Origin: Aristaeella lactis
GTDB lineage: Bacteria; Bacillota; Clostridia; Christensenellales; Aristaeellaceae
Length of the DNA stretch: 64,000 nt
Direction: 5' to 3'
NCBI RefSeq assembly: GCF_018118585.1
Contig: NZ_CP069421.1
Location: forward strand, 2,232,001-2,296,000
Shown: positions 33,626 to 43,698 of the stretch, piece by piece
Layout of the letters: every line of letters starts with the position of its first letter
Position numbering within the stretch: the stretch's first letter is position 1
Made by a program: the position numbers and the translations under genes
Notes under the pieces: model-generated
The model's database searches: none
Seen by the model: the letters and a program-made list of their open reading frames with translations, nothing else
Told to the model about the DNA's origin: nothing

Positions 33626-34459
33626 TCATAATATTCTTTTAAATGTTTCAAGCAACGTAACCAATTGGTACTGTAACAACCACCACGCATTATTCCATTC
33701 CGGTACTTTCTTGATTATATCTAAAAGTGCCGGGTATTCCGTATCCGTTTCTTCGATATAAGAGATCATTTTTCTCCTTGAAAATACGTCTGCCATTCCA
33801 GCAAGATTGTTTACCCGATCTAGACATATAACCATACAAGCCAGTTGGTTTCTCCGTATATTTTCATAGTATTTTTTTCTTTTATCCGGATCGTTCGGAT
33901 TGTACATAGACTTTGAAATTAATCGAACTACATCTCGAATACGCTCGTTAACAGGTAGATTTTCCAGTTTTATATTCGTGTTGTCCAGTATATCATGCAT
34001 TAAACAAGCTGCTATAATATTGTCATTTTTCAATCCCATAGCCAAAGCATGACAAGCCATAGTTAATGAATGTACTATGCAGGAATACTTAAATCCAAAT
34101 TTAGATCGGCACACTTGATTATCGCGTTCTTTCCATAACAATTCCAAGGCAGCCAAAGTCTGAGTCATACTCATATTCAGTGCTGATCTCTTCACATACA
34201 AGTACAAACATTTGGCATCAATATTAATAGGTTTCAATTTCCATTCATTTTCTATTTCCACAAACAGAGTCCCTACCGAAAGGTCCAGTTCTTTCGCCAT
34301 CGATGCCAGATGGCTAGAATCCGGAAGATACTTATCATTCTCCCATGTACTAACAGCCTGATAAGAAACTCCTAATTTATCTGCCAACTGTTTCTGACTC
34401 ATCCCTTTAGCCTTACGAGCATTCTTAATACGATGGCCAATCATTTCATTCTGATTCAT
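33626..34459 (-). CDS. XRE-HD paralogue with altered catalytic residues
   Basis: About 277 residues, colinear with the protein at 6437 (roughly 50-55% identical). The XRE domain (MSQKQLADKLGVSYQAVSTW) is intact. In the HD domain, MHDILDNTNIK replaces AHDMVEDAHMK: the HD pair is kept but ED has become DN, and HP after the first His is HS. CLDRVNN is kept. The hydrolase may be impaired, leaving a sensor. AT-rich codon use differs from the GC-rich paralogue, so it did not arise by recent local duplication. ATG 34459 has GGAGG. Convergent with 32380. Confidence 0.75.
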   Translation of the reverse strand: MNQNEMIGHRIKNARKAKGMSQKQLADKLGVSYQAVSTWENDKYLPDSSHLASMAKELDLSVGTLFVEIENEWKLKPINIDAKCLYLYVKRSALNMSMTQTLAALELLWKERDNQVCRSKFGFKYSCIVHSLTMACHALAMGLKNDNIIAACLMHDILDNTNIKLENLPVNERIRDVVRLISKSMYNPNDPDKRKKYYENIRRNQLACMVICLDRVNNLAGMADVFSRRKMISYIEETDTEYPALLDIIKKVPEWNNAWWLLQYQLVTLLETFKRIL

Positions 34460-34526
34460 TCTGCCCCCCCTCCAATTCTCCATAAGAAAACACTTGCGTC
34501 TGGTATAGATATTTTTATTCCCGAAA

Positions 34527-34931
34527 TTAATTCAGCATTTTTAATGGGAAAATAACTTTTCGTTCCATTTCACCATATTTATTTTGATGCATTTCATAAT
34601 ACGGTTCATTGTCCAAAATCATTCTGCCAATATATCTACACTGATACATATCTAGCCATTCAAACAGAAATATATCTGTATTGTTTTTTGTTGCTTCTGC
34701 TAATTTTATATTCCCCTGTTTATAAATTGACTGATTTCCTTTTCCAGAGCCCATATATTTCAGCAAGTCACCTTCCCAGACATTTTCATATTGACTATTT
34801 TTCTTTACGAATAAAACCAATATATTATTTTTCTTTGAATAACGGATACCACCCATACATCCGCAGCTCGTCTTTTTGCATAAATCATCATGAAATACAA
34901 TCTCATTTTTTTTATAACCAATACTAAACAT
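34527..34931 (-). CDS. SRA-like (ScoMcrA-type) modified-DNA reader domain protein
   Basis: 134 residues. The pattern GGIRYSKKNNILVLFVKKNS, YMGSGKGNQSIYKQGNIKLAE, IFLFEWL and YIGRM....YYEMHQNKYGE with VIFPLKML matches the SRA/EVE-like N-domains of ScoMcrA-type nucleases that bind modified cytosine. No nuclease domain is attached; adjacent Vsr or the helicase might supply the effector. Last gene of the methyltransferase/helicase/Vsr run, 51 bases after vsr. The GxxSxG loop is consistent but the family call is moderate. Confidence 0.6.
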   Translation of the reverse strand: MFSIGYKKNEIVFHDDLCKKTSCGCMGGIRYSKKNNILVLFVKKNSQYENVWEGDLLKYMGSGKGNQSIYKQGNIKLAEATKNNTDIFLFEWLDMYQCRYIGRMILDNEPYYEMHQNKYGEMERKVIFPLKMLN

Positions 34932-34982
34932 ACTGCGCCCCCATTATAATATAACTTTTAAACCTGTTAGGATTCTATCAGC

Positions 34983-35420
34983 CTATTCGTTCTTGATTTC
35001 TGTCTCGATTCTATTCATTGTTTCTTCAAACCTCTTTTCAATTTCACATTCCCAGACAGTAATTATTCTCCAACCTGTTTCGATAAGCTTTTCTTTATTC
35101 TTTTTATCATTATAAACATTCCTGTCAAATTTATGCTGCCAAAAATCTGTTCTTGTTTTCGGTATGGTAGCGTCTTTACAGCCAGGATGTCTATGCCAAA
35201 AACACCCATGAACAAAAATCACTGTTCTATATTTTGGCAGTACAATATCAGGCTTACCCGGAAGATAATTAACATTCTTTCTATATCTAAACCCATGACT
35301 AAAGAGATACTTTCTCACCTTGATCTCTATAGAAGTATCCTTTCCCTTTATACGTGCCATATTCCAACTGCGTCTTTCTCGACTAACTATATCTGCCAAA
35401 GCAGTTTCACCACCATCCAT
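34983..35420 (-). CDS. vsr: Very short patch repair endonuclease (Vsr)
   Basis: 145 residues with the complete Vsr pattern: RRSWNMARIKGKDTSIEIK, FRYRKNVNYLPGKPDIVLP, VIFVHGCFWHRHPGCKDA and FWQHKFDRNVYND. Vsr nicks at T:G mismatches caused by deamination of 5-methylcytosine, so it usually accompanies Dcm-type methyltransferases; two lie upstream in the same run. The start codon immediately follows the helicase stop codon, implying translational coupling. Confidence 0.95.
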   Translation of the reverse strand: MDGGETALADIVSRERRSWNMARIKGKDTSIEIKVRKYLFSHGFRYRKNVNYLPGKPDIVLPKYRTVIFVHGCFWHRHPGCKDATIPKTRTDFWQHKFDRNVYNDKKNKEKLIETGWRIITVWECEIEKRFEETMNRIETEIKNE

Positions 35421-38400
35421 TTATTTCAAGGCTTTATTCGTATGAATCTGAATATCAATCGCAGTTTCTTCACTTCTTATTTCATATTTGCTTTCCGGTA
35501 AACCATAGATATTTACCACTTGATGACTTGTAGAAAAAGTATTGTTTTCGATATACCTTTCATTTCCCAATGCCAGCCGTTCAATTTCATGGGATTGAAA
35601 TTCATTGTAAGAATCTTGTTCTTTTATTATACTTTCCAGTTCCTTAACAAGCTTTAGCTTTGATATATTCTCAGTATCATCATCAGGCATAATAATATAC
35701 AGATAGTCTTTAGCTCTACTGATTGCTACATTGAGTATATTCTGTTTGTTGAGAAACATCCCTTTTGACTCTGAAATTGCTTGTGGGGTATTTAATACAA
35801 CAATAACAATATCACATTCATCACCCTGAAAACCATGTATAGTCCCGGTACTGATGCTGATATTATCTGTTTTTCCTCCTGAAGACATTAATTTTTCTAT
35901 TAAATCAGCCTGGGCACGATAAGGAGCTATTATCCCTATACTATATTTTACTCCCGGATTTTTTGAAGCTATAGCATTCCTCAGATAATTCGTATATTCA
36001 TAAGTAAATAACGCAGAGTATATATGATAAGGTGTCTTGTGCTGTAACAACTTCGGTCTGTATATACTTTCATATTTGCTTACAGGATACTTTATTATAT
36101 TTAATGTCTGTATGTCTAAATAATCATCAATATTCAGTGTTTTCTGTGATTCTTTCTTGCGGTAGTGTTGCAAAACTCCGCCATAGGAAAAACGACTGAA
36201 TACTTCACCTATTGTTGGCACACTTCTATACTGCGTAGTCAACAGCTTTATTTTGTATTGAATTGGAACTGTAACCGGATTGGTAAATGAATTCAGTTTA
36301 ACAAGCGTATATATATTCTCATCCTTCCATAAATCAACCGTAGATACCGGTTCTATCTGAAAAGGATCTCCGGAGATAATAAACCGTACCGGGGTTTTCT
36401 TATAAAGTGGATACACTATATCTGCGATAGGTATCATAGACGCTTCATCTATAATTATATAATCCCAGTTTAATTCACGAATATATAGTCTTTCATTTCC
36501 AGGCATAAAATAGTCATAAGAAAACCGAGCTATGGTTGTAATTGTAACACTTTTTTTTATATTCCGCACATCATATGATTTGTCTCTATATACACCGGCT
36601 TTTTCAATTGTCTCGTCACCTGTTATTCCAAAACGTATAAGCCATTCTTTCCAGGAAGTATTATCACAAACAGCCATTATACGATTTGTCAAAACGTCTG
36701 CAGCTTTGTTTGTAGGCGTTAGCACCAGTATCCTGACTTCATCTTCTTTAAGTAGCGGTAATATCACTTGTGAAGATAGATATGTCGTTTTACCTGTACC
36801 AGGAGGGCCGAAAATAAACTCTATATTCTCGCACAAATTATTCTGCATACAATAATTCCGAGGTAATCCCAGTTCAAGAAAACGCTCATATAATGAATCT
36901 ATCAGGAACACAGGATTTCTTGCGTCAATATGTGCTTCCTTCACTGAATGAAGGTCATAATCGTCAAGTTCATACCCATTCTTCAGTTTTACACGCAAAG
37001 AATATGATTGAACACTGGCAACCTCAATAGCTACTTTTTTCGTTTGATTTTCACCATTCAAAAGTAGAGGTATATCAGACAGATCTTCCAAAAAGCGAGG
37101 AATACTTCGACTAGGATAGCGCAATACAAACGTCCTTGATGTACCCGGTTCTCTATCAATTTTACCGAAGCTGACGGATATTTCTCTTGAATTCTGACTG
37201 CTCTCATAGCTATTCAATGCTTCCATTTCAAGAAGTGTACAAAACCAGCCATAAGAATAACGTGCGGAATTTCTGACTGAGTTATACAGTTTTTCATATC
37301 TGGCTATTTTCTCTATTTCCTCAACGCTTTTCTCTTTTGCTCTTTCTATCTTACCAGCAAAGTCTACCGTTGCTCTTGTATATTCATCTTCTTCAACGCC
37401 TTCGGAATCCTGTATTATATTCTTGATTCTGTCTTGATGACGTTCCTCTCCGCATTCTTTTTCTTTTTTTCTTCTCCTCCTTACTTCAGCTGCTTTTTTC
37501 ATGATTTCTTCTGTTACACGTTCTATATCTTTATGTTCTTCAGAATCATCATTGGCATCATATTTTATTACAGCATTTGTCGCAGCGGGCTTTTTCTCCT
37601 GGCTGCTGTCATTCTGGTTATTTTCTTTTGAAGAGTCTTTTTCTTTGGAATATAGTGAAAAAGCATCATTCAGTGCATTCGGGTTATTTAATAGTTCTGT
37701 TAAAAACTCGTGATATCTGGGATCATAATGTTCCAACAATGTTTGTACTGCATTATCTTCATGTATAAATGGTAGCAAGTCGAGCAACGGTCTGCCTTTT
37801 TTTTCATAAACAGAAGATATTTCCGAACGCTTAATTTCAAACGGAGAGCAAAATGTTCTCTGATCTTCCTTATATATCCAACGACTATACATTAAAAGAA
37901 GACCTAATGCAGAAGGTATGTTTTCTAATGTATATAATGATTTCCCTCTCAAAGCAGCATCATTTGCTGCTAAAACAGTACCGAATAGTTTGTACACTGT
38001 TATATTTCGCGATATATATTCTGCCAGTGCAACAGAGGCTTTATATGGCAGACCATCGATAGATGCCGGTAATCCTTTTATTGATCGCAAAAGATGATAG
38101 TCATCTCTGGACGCATGATATGTTCTTGATAAATATCGATCACAATACTCGTTATACTTTTCCTCATTAAATTCTTTCAACAATGCTTTATAAGCATATA
38201 AATTTACATCAGCCGGTTCCAGTTCTGTTTTGCAACCTATTAACACAAGTTCATCAACAGTTAACCAGCCTTTGTATAAATCAGTCAACCAATTAACCTG
38301 CATCCATGCCAACAGATCATTTTCAGTCTTGGTCTGATCAAAGTATTTATATGGTATAAATGAATCCTCCGGCGCTTTCCAGCCATTTTGAGTTGAAATA

Positions 38401-40136
38401 AACGGATGACCCGCTATAATATCTCTTACGCGTATGTAATCAGTTGTTAGCGCTTTGCAAATCAATTTTATATGTTTAATGTTTGTTTCAAGTGAGACAT
38501 TTTCTTTTTCACTTATGTATATGGGCAAAATCTCATTTGTTATTTCTTCAACAATATCATATTTCCTGATACCCAAAACTTGTGAATAAAAAGTATATGC
38601 AAAAAAGTCCTTAAGAATGCTTGCTTTGATTGTATTATTACATGCTTCGGGATTATTCAGATATACCAGGTATTTTCCTGTCCCATCCTGTGCGCAGCAA
38701 TGCTTTCCATTTTCAAGACGCACAAGTGGTATATTGCGAACATCAATCCTGTCTTCACTTCGATCTTGATAACAATACGGCTGAATACTTCTCATAAGCA
38801 TAATCAGCCAGGAATCAGATTGCGCTTCCAGCGCTAAAACCGGTATTTTCTGCACTAATTGTTTCCATCCAAGTACCTTCGGACAGAAATAATTGTGCAG
38901 ATACTCTCGAAAAGTTCTTGATGGTTCCGATGCTATTGTCTTATCCATCCAGCGCGCTTTTTTATTTTGCACTATTTCTGTCAGTAAAGCATCATCAAAA
39001 CAAGCGAGTATATTCTGGCTCTCAGGTATATACAAATCTGCAAGGCATCCATATTCCCCTTTCTCTGCTGTTGGCAAAACAGCATCGTCAGATTTGAGTA
39101 ATTCTATACCTTCAGTCATCAAAGGTGATAGAATATTATCCGTAGTATATTTATATATAGGATATACTTGATTGAAAAATTTTAAATTGATTAGTTTATT
39201 GTCACGAAGCCAATCAATGCTCTTCCGGAAGACACCACATAATTTCATAACCAGGTTTTTATTGTAATCATTATTCTTTATATTATCTCTCGCTGGTGTA
39301 GTATCAAACGGGGCATGTATATAAAAAAACTGATGAGTTTCTATTGCTGTTGGAAAATAAGCATAGAGCAAAGGATTGTCTGATGGTATAACATTTTTCT
39401 CGCCATATGATTCTTCAATCTTGTATGCTATCATCACCGGCCTTTTCTCTTCTGAAATAAAAGCCAGAAGTCTTGTAATACCGGTTATAGATAAACTATT
39501 ATCTTCAGAAACAGTAATATCTTGAACGTTTCTGGATAGTTGTCTTATTTCTTTCGTTATTATTCTTTTTGTTATCGGCTCATATGTTGTATATTCTATT
39601 TTTTTGATATGACAAAGTGTAAGCATACAATCAGGTATAATATATCTACGTAATGCACAAGCAATTTCATCATATGTTTTGTCTATGTTTTTATCTTCGT
39701 CGAATGGCAAAACAATTTCCGTCTGATTAAAGAACCGGTTCGTTGTAACTGGATAGGGCATAATCAGATTTTTGATAATGAAGTCATATTCGCCTGATTG
39801 TATATGGGGCTGACTTGTATATGCGTATACTGATTTAAATCCAATACCAAATCGCCCAATTCTATAATTGTCTGTTTTCGTGCTTGCACTTACTCCGCAT
39901 ACTCCACGAATGTCGTTTTCATTAAATGCTCTTCCATCATGCCGTAGTATAAAGCGGTCTTTATATAGATGAAAACTAACAAACGAAGCTTCTGCATCTT
40001 CAGCATTTTGAAGAAGTTCATAGATAAAATGGGTTCTGTCACTATATTGATCCACAAGAATTCTTGGCGCCCACTTTTCAAATTTCTGGCCATAATCAAT
40101 AACATTTGCATTCCTGATAGATTCATAGATATCCAT
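35421..40136 (-). CDS. Giant GHKL-ATPase / SF1 helicase fusion
   Basis: 1571 residues. N-terminal sacsin/Hsp90-type GHKL ATPase (residues about 25-300): YELLQNAEDAEASF, FILRHDGRAF and GRFGIGFKSVYAYT. A middle region of more than 550 residues is unknown, with a charged coiled coil near 870-960. The C-terminus (about 1090-1540) is an SF1 helicase of the UvrD/Upf1 type: GPPGTGKTTYL, IIIDEASM, GDPFQIEPV, GTIHGFQGDECDIVIV and NVAISRAKDYLYI. Such fusions are found with restriction systems and are probably motor/sensor subunits. Between two cytosine methyltransferases upstream and Vsr downstream. Confidence 0.88.
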   Translation of the reverse strand: MDIYESIRNANVIDYGQKFEKWAPRILVDQYSDRTHFIYELLQNAEDAEASFVSFHLYKDRFILRHDGRAFNENDIRGVCGVSASTKTDNYRIGRFGIGFKSVYAYTSQPHIQSGEYDFIIKNLIMPYPVTTNRFFNQTEIVLPFDEDKNIDKTYDEIACALRRYIIPDCMLTLCHIKKIEYTTYEPITKRIITKEIRQLSRNVQDITVSEDNSLSITGITRLLAFISEEKRPVMIAYKIEESYGEKNVIPSDNPLLYAYFPTAIETHQFFYIHAPFDTTPARDNIKNNDYNKNLVMKLCGVFRKSIDWLRDNKLINLKFFNQVYPIYKYTTDNILSPLMTEGIELLKSDDAVLPTAEKGEYGCLADLYIPESQNILACFDDALLTEIVQNKKARWMDKTIASEPSRTFREYLHNYFCPKVLGWKQLVQKIPVLALEAQSDSWLIMLMRSIQPYCYQDRSEDRIDVRNIPLVRLENGKHCCAQDGTGKYLVYLNNPEACNNTIKASILKDFFAYTFYSQVLGIRKYDIVEEITNEILPIYISEKENVSLETNIKHIKLICKALTTDYIRVRDIIAGHPFISTQNGWKAPEDSFIPYKYFDQTKTENDLLAWMQVNWLTDLYKGWLTVDELVLIGCKTELEPADVNLYAYKALLKEFNEEKYNEYCDRYLSRTYHASRDDYHLLRSIKGLPASIDGLPYKASVALAEYISRNITVYKLFGTVLAANDAALRGKSLYTLENIPSALGLLLMYSRWIYKEDQRTFCSPFEIKRSEISSVYEKKGRPLLDLLPFIHEDNAVQTLLEHYDPRYHEFLTELLNNPNALNDAFSLYSKEKDSSKENNQNDSSQEKKPAATNAVIKYDANDDSEEHKDIERVTEEIMKKAAEVRRRRKKEKECGEERHQDRIKNIIQDSEGVEEDEYTRATVDFAGKIERAKEKSVEEIEKIARYEKLYNSVRNSARYSYGWFCTLLEMEALNSYESSQNSREISVSFGKIDREPGTSRTFVLRYPSRSIPRFLEDLSDIPLLLNGENQTKKVAIEVASVQSYSLRVKLKNGYELDDYDLHSVKEAHIDARNPVFLIDSLYERFLELGLPRNYCMQNNLCENIEFIFGPPGTGKTTYLSSQVILPLLKEDEVRILVLTPTNKAADVLTNRIMAVCDNTSWKEWLIRFGITGDETIEKAGVYRDKSYDVRNIKKSVTITTIARFSYDYFMPGNERLYIRELNWDYIIIDEASMIPIADIVYPLYKKTPVRFIISGDPFQIEPVSTVDLWKDENIYTLVKLNSFTNPVTVPIQYKIKLLTTQYRSVPTIGEVFSRFSYGGVLQHYRKKESQKTLNIDDYLDIQTLNIIKYPVSKYESIYRPKLLQHKTPYHIYSALFTYEYTNYLRNAIASKNPGVKYSIGIIAPYRAQADLIEKLMSSGGKTDNISISTGTIHGFQGDECDIVIVVLNTPQAISESKGMFLNKQNILNVAISRAKDYLYIIMPDDDTENISKLKLVKELESIIKEQDSYNEFQSHEIERLALGNERYIENNTFSTSHQVVNIYGLPESKYEIRSEETAIDIQIHTNKALK

Positions 40137-40172
40137 TCAGTCAGCCTCCTGTTACGCTTTATCGGACAGTTA

Positions 40173-41156
40173 TTATTGTTTATTAAGCAGTTCAGCAAGT
40201 TCTCTAGCAATATACCAGAACATAACAGGTGCAATAGCGTTCCCTATTTGACGATAAGCAAGAGTATCAGAACCTACGAATTGGAACGATTCCGGAAAAG
40301 ATTGAATTCGTGCCGCTTCTCTAGGAGTAAACCTTCTATACAATTCCTTTTCCGGATCAACTAGTAGTACAGGATCTCTTGAATTAAGGCTGACTTTAGC
40401 AAGGTGGCTCGTCACCGTCAGGCATGGTTTATCAAGGCTTTGCCATAATCCGCGTTTCATGTTGGGTCTTGCATTCTTCATACCCTCAACCGCTCGTTGG
40501 GAAAAGTAATACTTCTTATCAGATATATCCATTTTTCTCACTGCTACAGAAAGAGGAACCGGATTGTCTTTCGTGGTTTCCTCAGGAAAAACATATTCTG
40601 AGACGATATCTTTTCTCAGGCCAACCAGTATACATCTTTCTCTTTTTTGAGGCACACCATAATGAGATGCATTAACCAGCTTTGAATAAACTCTGTATCC
40701 AGCCGCTTCAAAAGCATCTACAACAGTTTTGAAAATAATGCCACTCTTAAGAGTCATAAATCCCTTGACATTTTCAGCTATAAATGCCAAAGGTTTTTTT
40801 GCTTTTACTATTCGAACCATTTCTTTATATAGGTTGCCTCTGGCATCGAAAGGGTTTTTTGTTGGATTAACAGTACTAAAACTCTGGCATGGAAAGCCGC
40901 CCAGAATAATATCACAATCAGGGATAACATCTTCTTTTATTTTACATATATCATCACAAACGACCGTGGCCTCCTGGAAATTCTGTTTGTATGTGGCCAC
41001 TGCATTTTTGTCTATATCTGTTGCATAGATAACATTATAAGGCAACCGTTCATAATGCTGATTATTATAATCAAATCCTCCAATGCATCCAAGATCTGCA
41101 CCGCCACACCCACAAAACAATGACACAACTTTATACATTCTATCCATCTCTTTCAT
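40173..41156 (-). CDS. DNA cytosine-5 methyltransferase (Dcm-type)
   Basis: 327 residues with all C5 motifs: I VVSLFCGCGGADLG, IV GGFPCQSFS (catalytic Cys), VI AFIAENVKG, VIII PQKRERCIL, X RQIGNAIAPVM. The target recognition region between VIII and X is short. It overlaps the DUF3883 gene by four bases (ATGA), so translation is coupled. Specificity cannot be read from sequence. Confidence 0.95.
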   Translation of the reverse strand: MKEMDRMYKVVSLFCGCGGADLGCIGGFDYNNQHYERLPYNVIYATDIDKNAVATYKQNFQEATVVCDDICKIKEDVIPDCDIILGGFPCQSFSTVNPTKNPFDARGNLYKEMVRIVKAKKPLAFIAENVKGFMTLKSGIIFKTVVDAFEAAGYRVYSKLVNASHYGVPQKRERCILVGLRKDIVSEYVFPEETTKDNPVPLSVAVRKMDISDKKYYFSQRAVEGMKNARPNMKRGLWQSLDKPCLTVTSHLAKVSLNSRDPVLLVDPEKELYRRFTPREAARIQSFPESFQFVGSDTLAYRQIGNAIAPVMFWYIARELAELLNKQ

Positions 41157-42574
41157 TTATCTACTTTACTAATCACTCTATCTATGGCATCATTGCCAAA
41201 GTCCATTTTATATGTTGTTGGTGTTATGGACAAAGTCCCTTTCTCATAAAGTTTATATGGGTTTTCTATGATATACATCAGTACATTGCCTCTAACAAAG
41301 TATACCCGATATATAGAGTAATAATCTCCATGTTGTTGCGCAGCAACCCATTCATTCCTTGTCATGTTTATTGTATCCAACCATAAAGAATCATTAATAT
41401 CCGGTGCTGTTATTCTCTTTGTTGCTTTGACTTCAATATACTTAACATATTCAGCCTTATCACCCGGAATTGCCATAACTGTTTGAATATCATAGCCTAG
41501 GCCTCTAGTTTTTCCCATAGCCAAGACCTTATTTGCCAATCTTGCGCTAAATTCCGAGACTCGTTTCTTTTCATATTCATAGACATATTTTTCACCTTCA
41601 TCACCAAGCTCAACAGTATTATCATCTTCTTGCTCTGTCTGAGTGTCATTGCTATGATCATTATCTGAAATCAAAGCAGATAAAGATGTTTCAAAAGATG
41701 CCGCATCAGCGCTTAATGCAGAATAATACTGACCCCATGCAAATTCGAAAAATTCTCTGGCTTGTACCGAATTCAGATCATATTCAGCAACATTAAATGC
41801 CGGATCATCATCCCAATGAGAAGCAAACAGATTAATTGTAACAATCTCACGTTCATTGAGCCTGACAGTACCATCATTGTGTAAAACAATAAGGTTAGCT
41901 AATTCCATATAATTAAGTTGTTCATTTATATGCTGCACATTATATGATGATGCTTTTTCCGGATTACCAATAACATGAGATGTAATACCTTTGTTACGAT
42001 CTTTCACTATTGTTTCCACAATCTCATATGGAGAAGCTATTCTTTTTAAGGCATCAAGTGCATTTAACACATAATACCCGATATCATTTCTAGTTAGTAC
42101 AATATCATGTCTGCTCGCCTCTATCAAAACCTCAACAATATAACAGCATGGTCGTATAGATATGCCCAGGCCAAGCCTTTCTTTAACTGTTTCAAATTTA
42201 GTCATGCCGTTTGGAAACTGCATTTTATAACATATATCTTTAAAAAACGCCGGCTGATCCTGATCTTTAAGATATTTTATTGTCCTTTCACCCGGATATA
42301 CATATATATCATCATTATAATCCGAATGTACTTTATAATACATACCGAAAAGCTTTCCAGCTATTTCAGTACGATGATTATTAAATGTCTTTTGTGGAGA
42401 ATTCGGCGGTATCAGGCCACTCAATTTTTTATTAAATTCATTCTCAAATATACTTTCTTCACACGGACATATCTCATTAATAATCTGAGCATAAGCCGGC
42501 AAAAAATCCTCAATATCTTTCTGAGATTTACCTCGAATTATTGTACACCGATATTGATTCTCAGGATTGTACAT
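41153..42574 (-). CDS. DUF3883 (PD-(D/E)XK-like) protein between two C5 methyltransferases
   Basis: About 473 residues from ATG 42574 (GGGAGG at spacing eight). The N-terminal 330 residues are unknown, with possible winged-helix segments. The C-terminus is DUF3883: GEKYVYEYEKKR, GLGYDIQTVMAI, YIEVKATKR and MTRNEWVAAQQHGDYYSIY; the D...ExK arrangement suggests a restriction-nuclease fold. It is the best candidate for the nuclease subunit of this system. Coupled to both neighbours. Confidence 0.75.
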   Translation of the reverse strand: MYNPENQYRCTIIRGKSQKDIEDFLPAYAQIINEICPCEESIFENEFNKKLSGLIPPNSPQKTFNNHRTEIAGKLFGMYYKVHSDYNDDIYVYPGERTIKYLKDQDQPAFFKDICYKMQFPNGMTKFETVKERLGLGISIRPCCYIVEVLIEASRHDIVLTRNDIGYYVLNALDALKRIASPYEIVETIVKDRNKGITSHVIGNPEKASSYNVQHINEQLNYMELANLIVLHNDGTVRLNEREIVTINLFASHWDDDPAFNVAEYDLNSVQAREFFEFAWGQYYSALSADAASFETSLSALISDNDHSNDTQTEQEDDNTVELGDEGEKYVYEYEKKRVSEFSARLANKVLAMGKTRGLGYDIQTVMAIPGDKAEYVKYIEVKATKRITAPDINDSLWLDTINMTRNEWVAAQQHGDYYSIYRVYFVRGNVLMYIIENPYKLYEKGTLSITPTTYKMDFGNDAIDRVISKVDK

Positions 42575-42612
42575 CGCAAAGTCCTCCCTGCCTTTAAGCA
42601 TTCCTGCTTCAT

Positions 42613-43698
42613 TTATCCTCGTATAATAACTTTTCCAACTTCTTCTGCTATAGCTTTAGCCAGTAATGGCGGAACCGCATTCCCCACCTGCTTCAACTGA
42701 CTGGTTTTTATTCCAATAAATTCATAACTGTCAGGAAATGATTGGAGCCTTGCTGATTCTCTAACTGTCGGAACACGGTTTGCATGATAATGAAAATGGT
42801 GATTATGGCCGGTATCTATTGTGAAGCAAGGCTTTTTGCTATTCATTCTCGTCCAAGCGATATGCACCTTTCGAGTTTGCCATAATTCCTTTGGTAGGGA
42901 TTTATAATTTCCACCATCCGGCACCATAGCAATAATGCTTCTAGTTTTCTGAGTATGAATAGTTATGGAATGATTATGTAGTTTAGGACTATTCTCGCGC
43001 ATCATACGCTGATATTCTGTCTTTGGAGGCATTTGATAATCTATTTCTTCTGGTAAAACTTCTGTTTCCGAAACAAAATCAAGGTCAGACAGCGCATCCT
43101 CACACGTCACATAAGGCTGTAAAAAAAAGGCATCTCCATGTGTTGGCTCAGGAAAAGCGAATCTTTCAGTGTTAAGGATTTTACGAGGATTAATTCCAAC
43201 AAAGAAAACCCTCCGTCTTGATTGAGGCACTCCGTAGTCAGATGCAGTTAGTACTTTAGTTTCTACTATATATCCCGCTTTTTCAAAATCTTCAACAACT
43301 TGTGCTTTTACCGCCCCATTTCCCATACTGATTAAGCCGGGAACATTCTCCATTACAAAGACTTTGGGTTGAATATATGAAACAATATCAACAAATGATT
43401 TGTATAGTTTATTTCTTGGATCATCTATTAGTCTTTTACCTGATATTGAAAAGCCCTGGCAAGGCGGACCGCCAATAATTACATCTATCTCTGCAGCTTC
43501 TTTGCCTGCTACTTTTAGTAATTCATCGGCAGATACTTTAGTTATATCTTCATTAATAGCTTTTGCATCAGGATGGTTCCTTAGGAAAGTCACAATAGCA
43601 TCATTCCACATATCTATCCCTAAAACAGTATTAAATCCGGCCATTGCAAAACCGCAAGAAAAGCCTCCACATCCACAAAACAAATCAATGACATTCAC
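42613..43698 (-). CDS. DNA cytosine-5 methyltransferase, second copy
   Basis: 361 residues: motif I VIDLFCGCGGFSCGFAMAG, IV GGPPCQGFSISG, VI FVMENVPGL, VIII QSRRRVFFVG, X LKQVGNAVPPLLAKAIA. It has a longer target recognition region than the 40173 enzyme and is clearly not a recent duplicate of it. Two m5C enzymes often protect the two strands of an asymmetric site. GTG start (AAGGAAG upstream) lies inside the 3' end of the HTH gene. Confidence 0.95.
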   Translation of the reverse strand: MNVIDLFCGCGGFSCGFAMAGFNTVLGIDMWNDAIVTFLRNHPDAKAINEDITKVSADELLKVAGKEAAEIDVIIGGPPCQGFSISGKRLIDDPRNKLYKSFVDIVSYIQPKVFVMENVPGLISMGNGAVKAQVVEDFEKAGYIVETKVLTASDYGVPQSRRRVFFVGINPRKILNTERFAFPEPTHGDAFFLQPYVTCEDALSDLDFVSETEVLPEEIDYQMPPKTEYQRMMRENSPKLHNHSITIHTQKTRSIIAMVPDGGNYKSLPKELWQTRKVHIAWTRMNSKKPCFTIDTGHNHHFHYHANRVPTVRESARLQSFPDSYEFIGIKTSQLKQVGNAVPPLLAKAIAEEVGKVIIRG

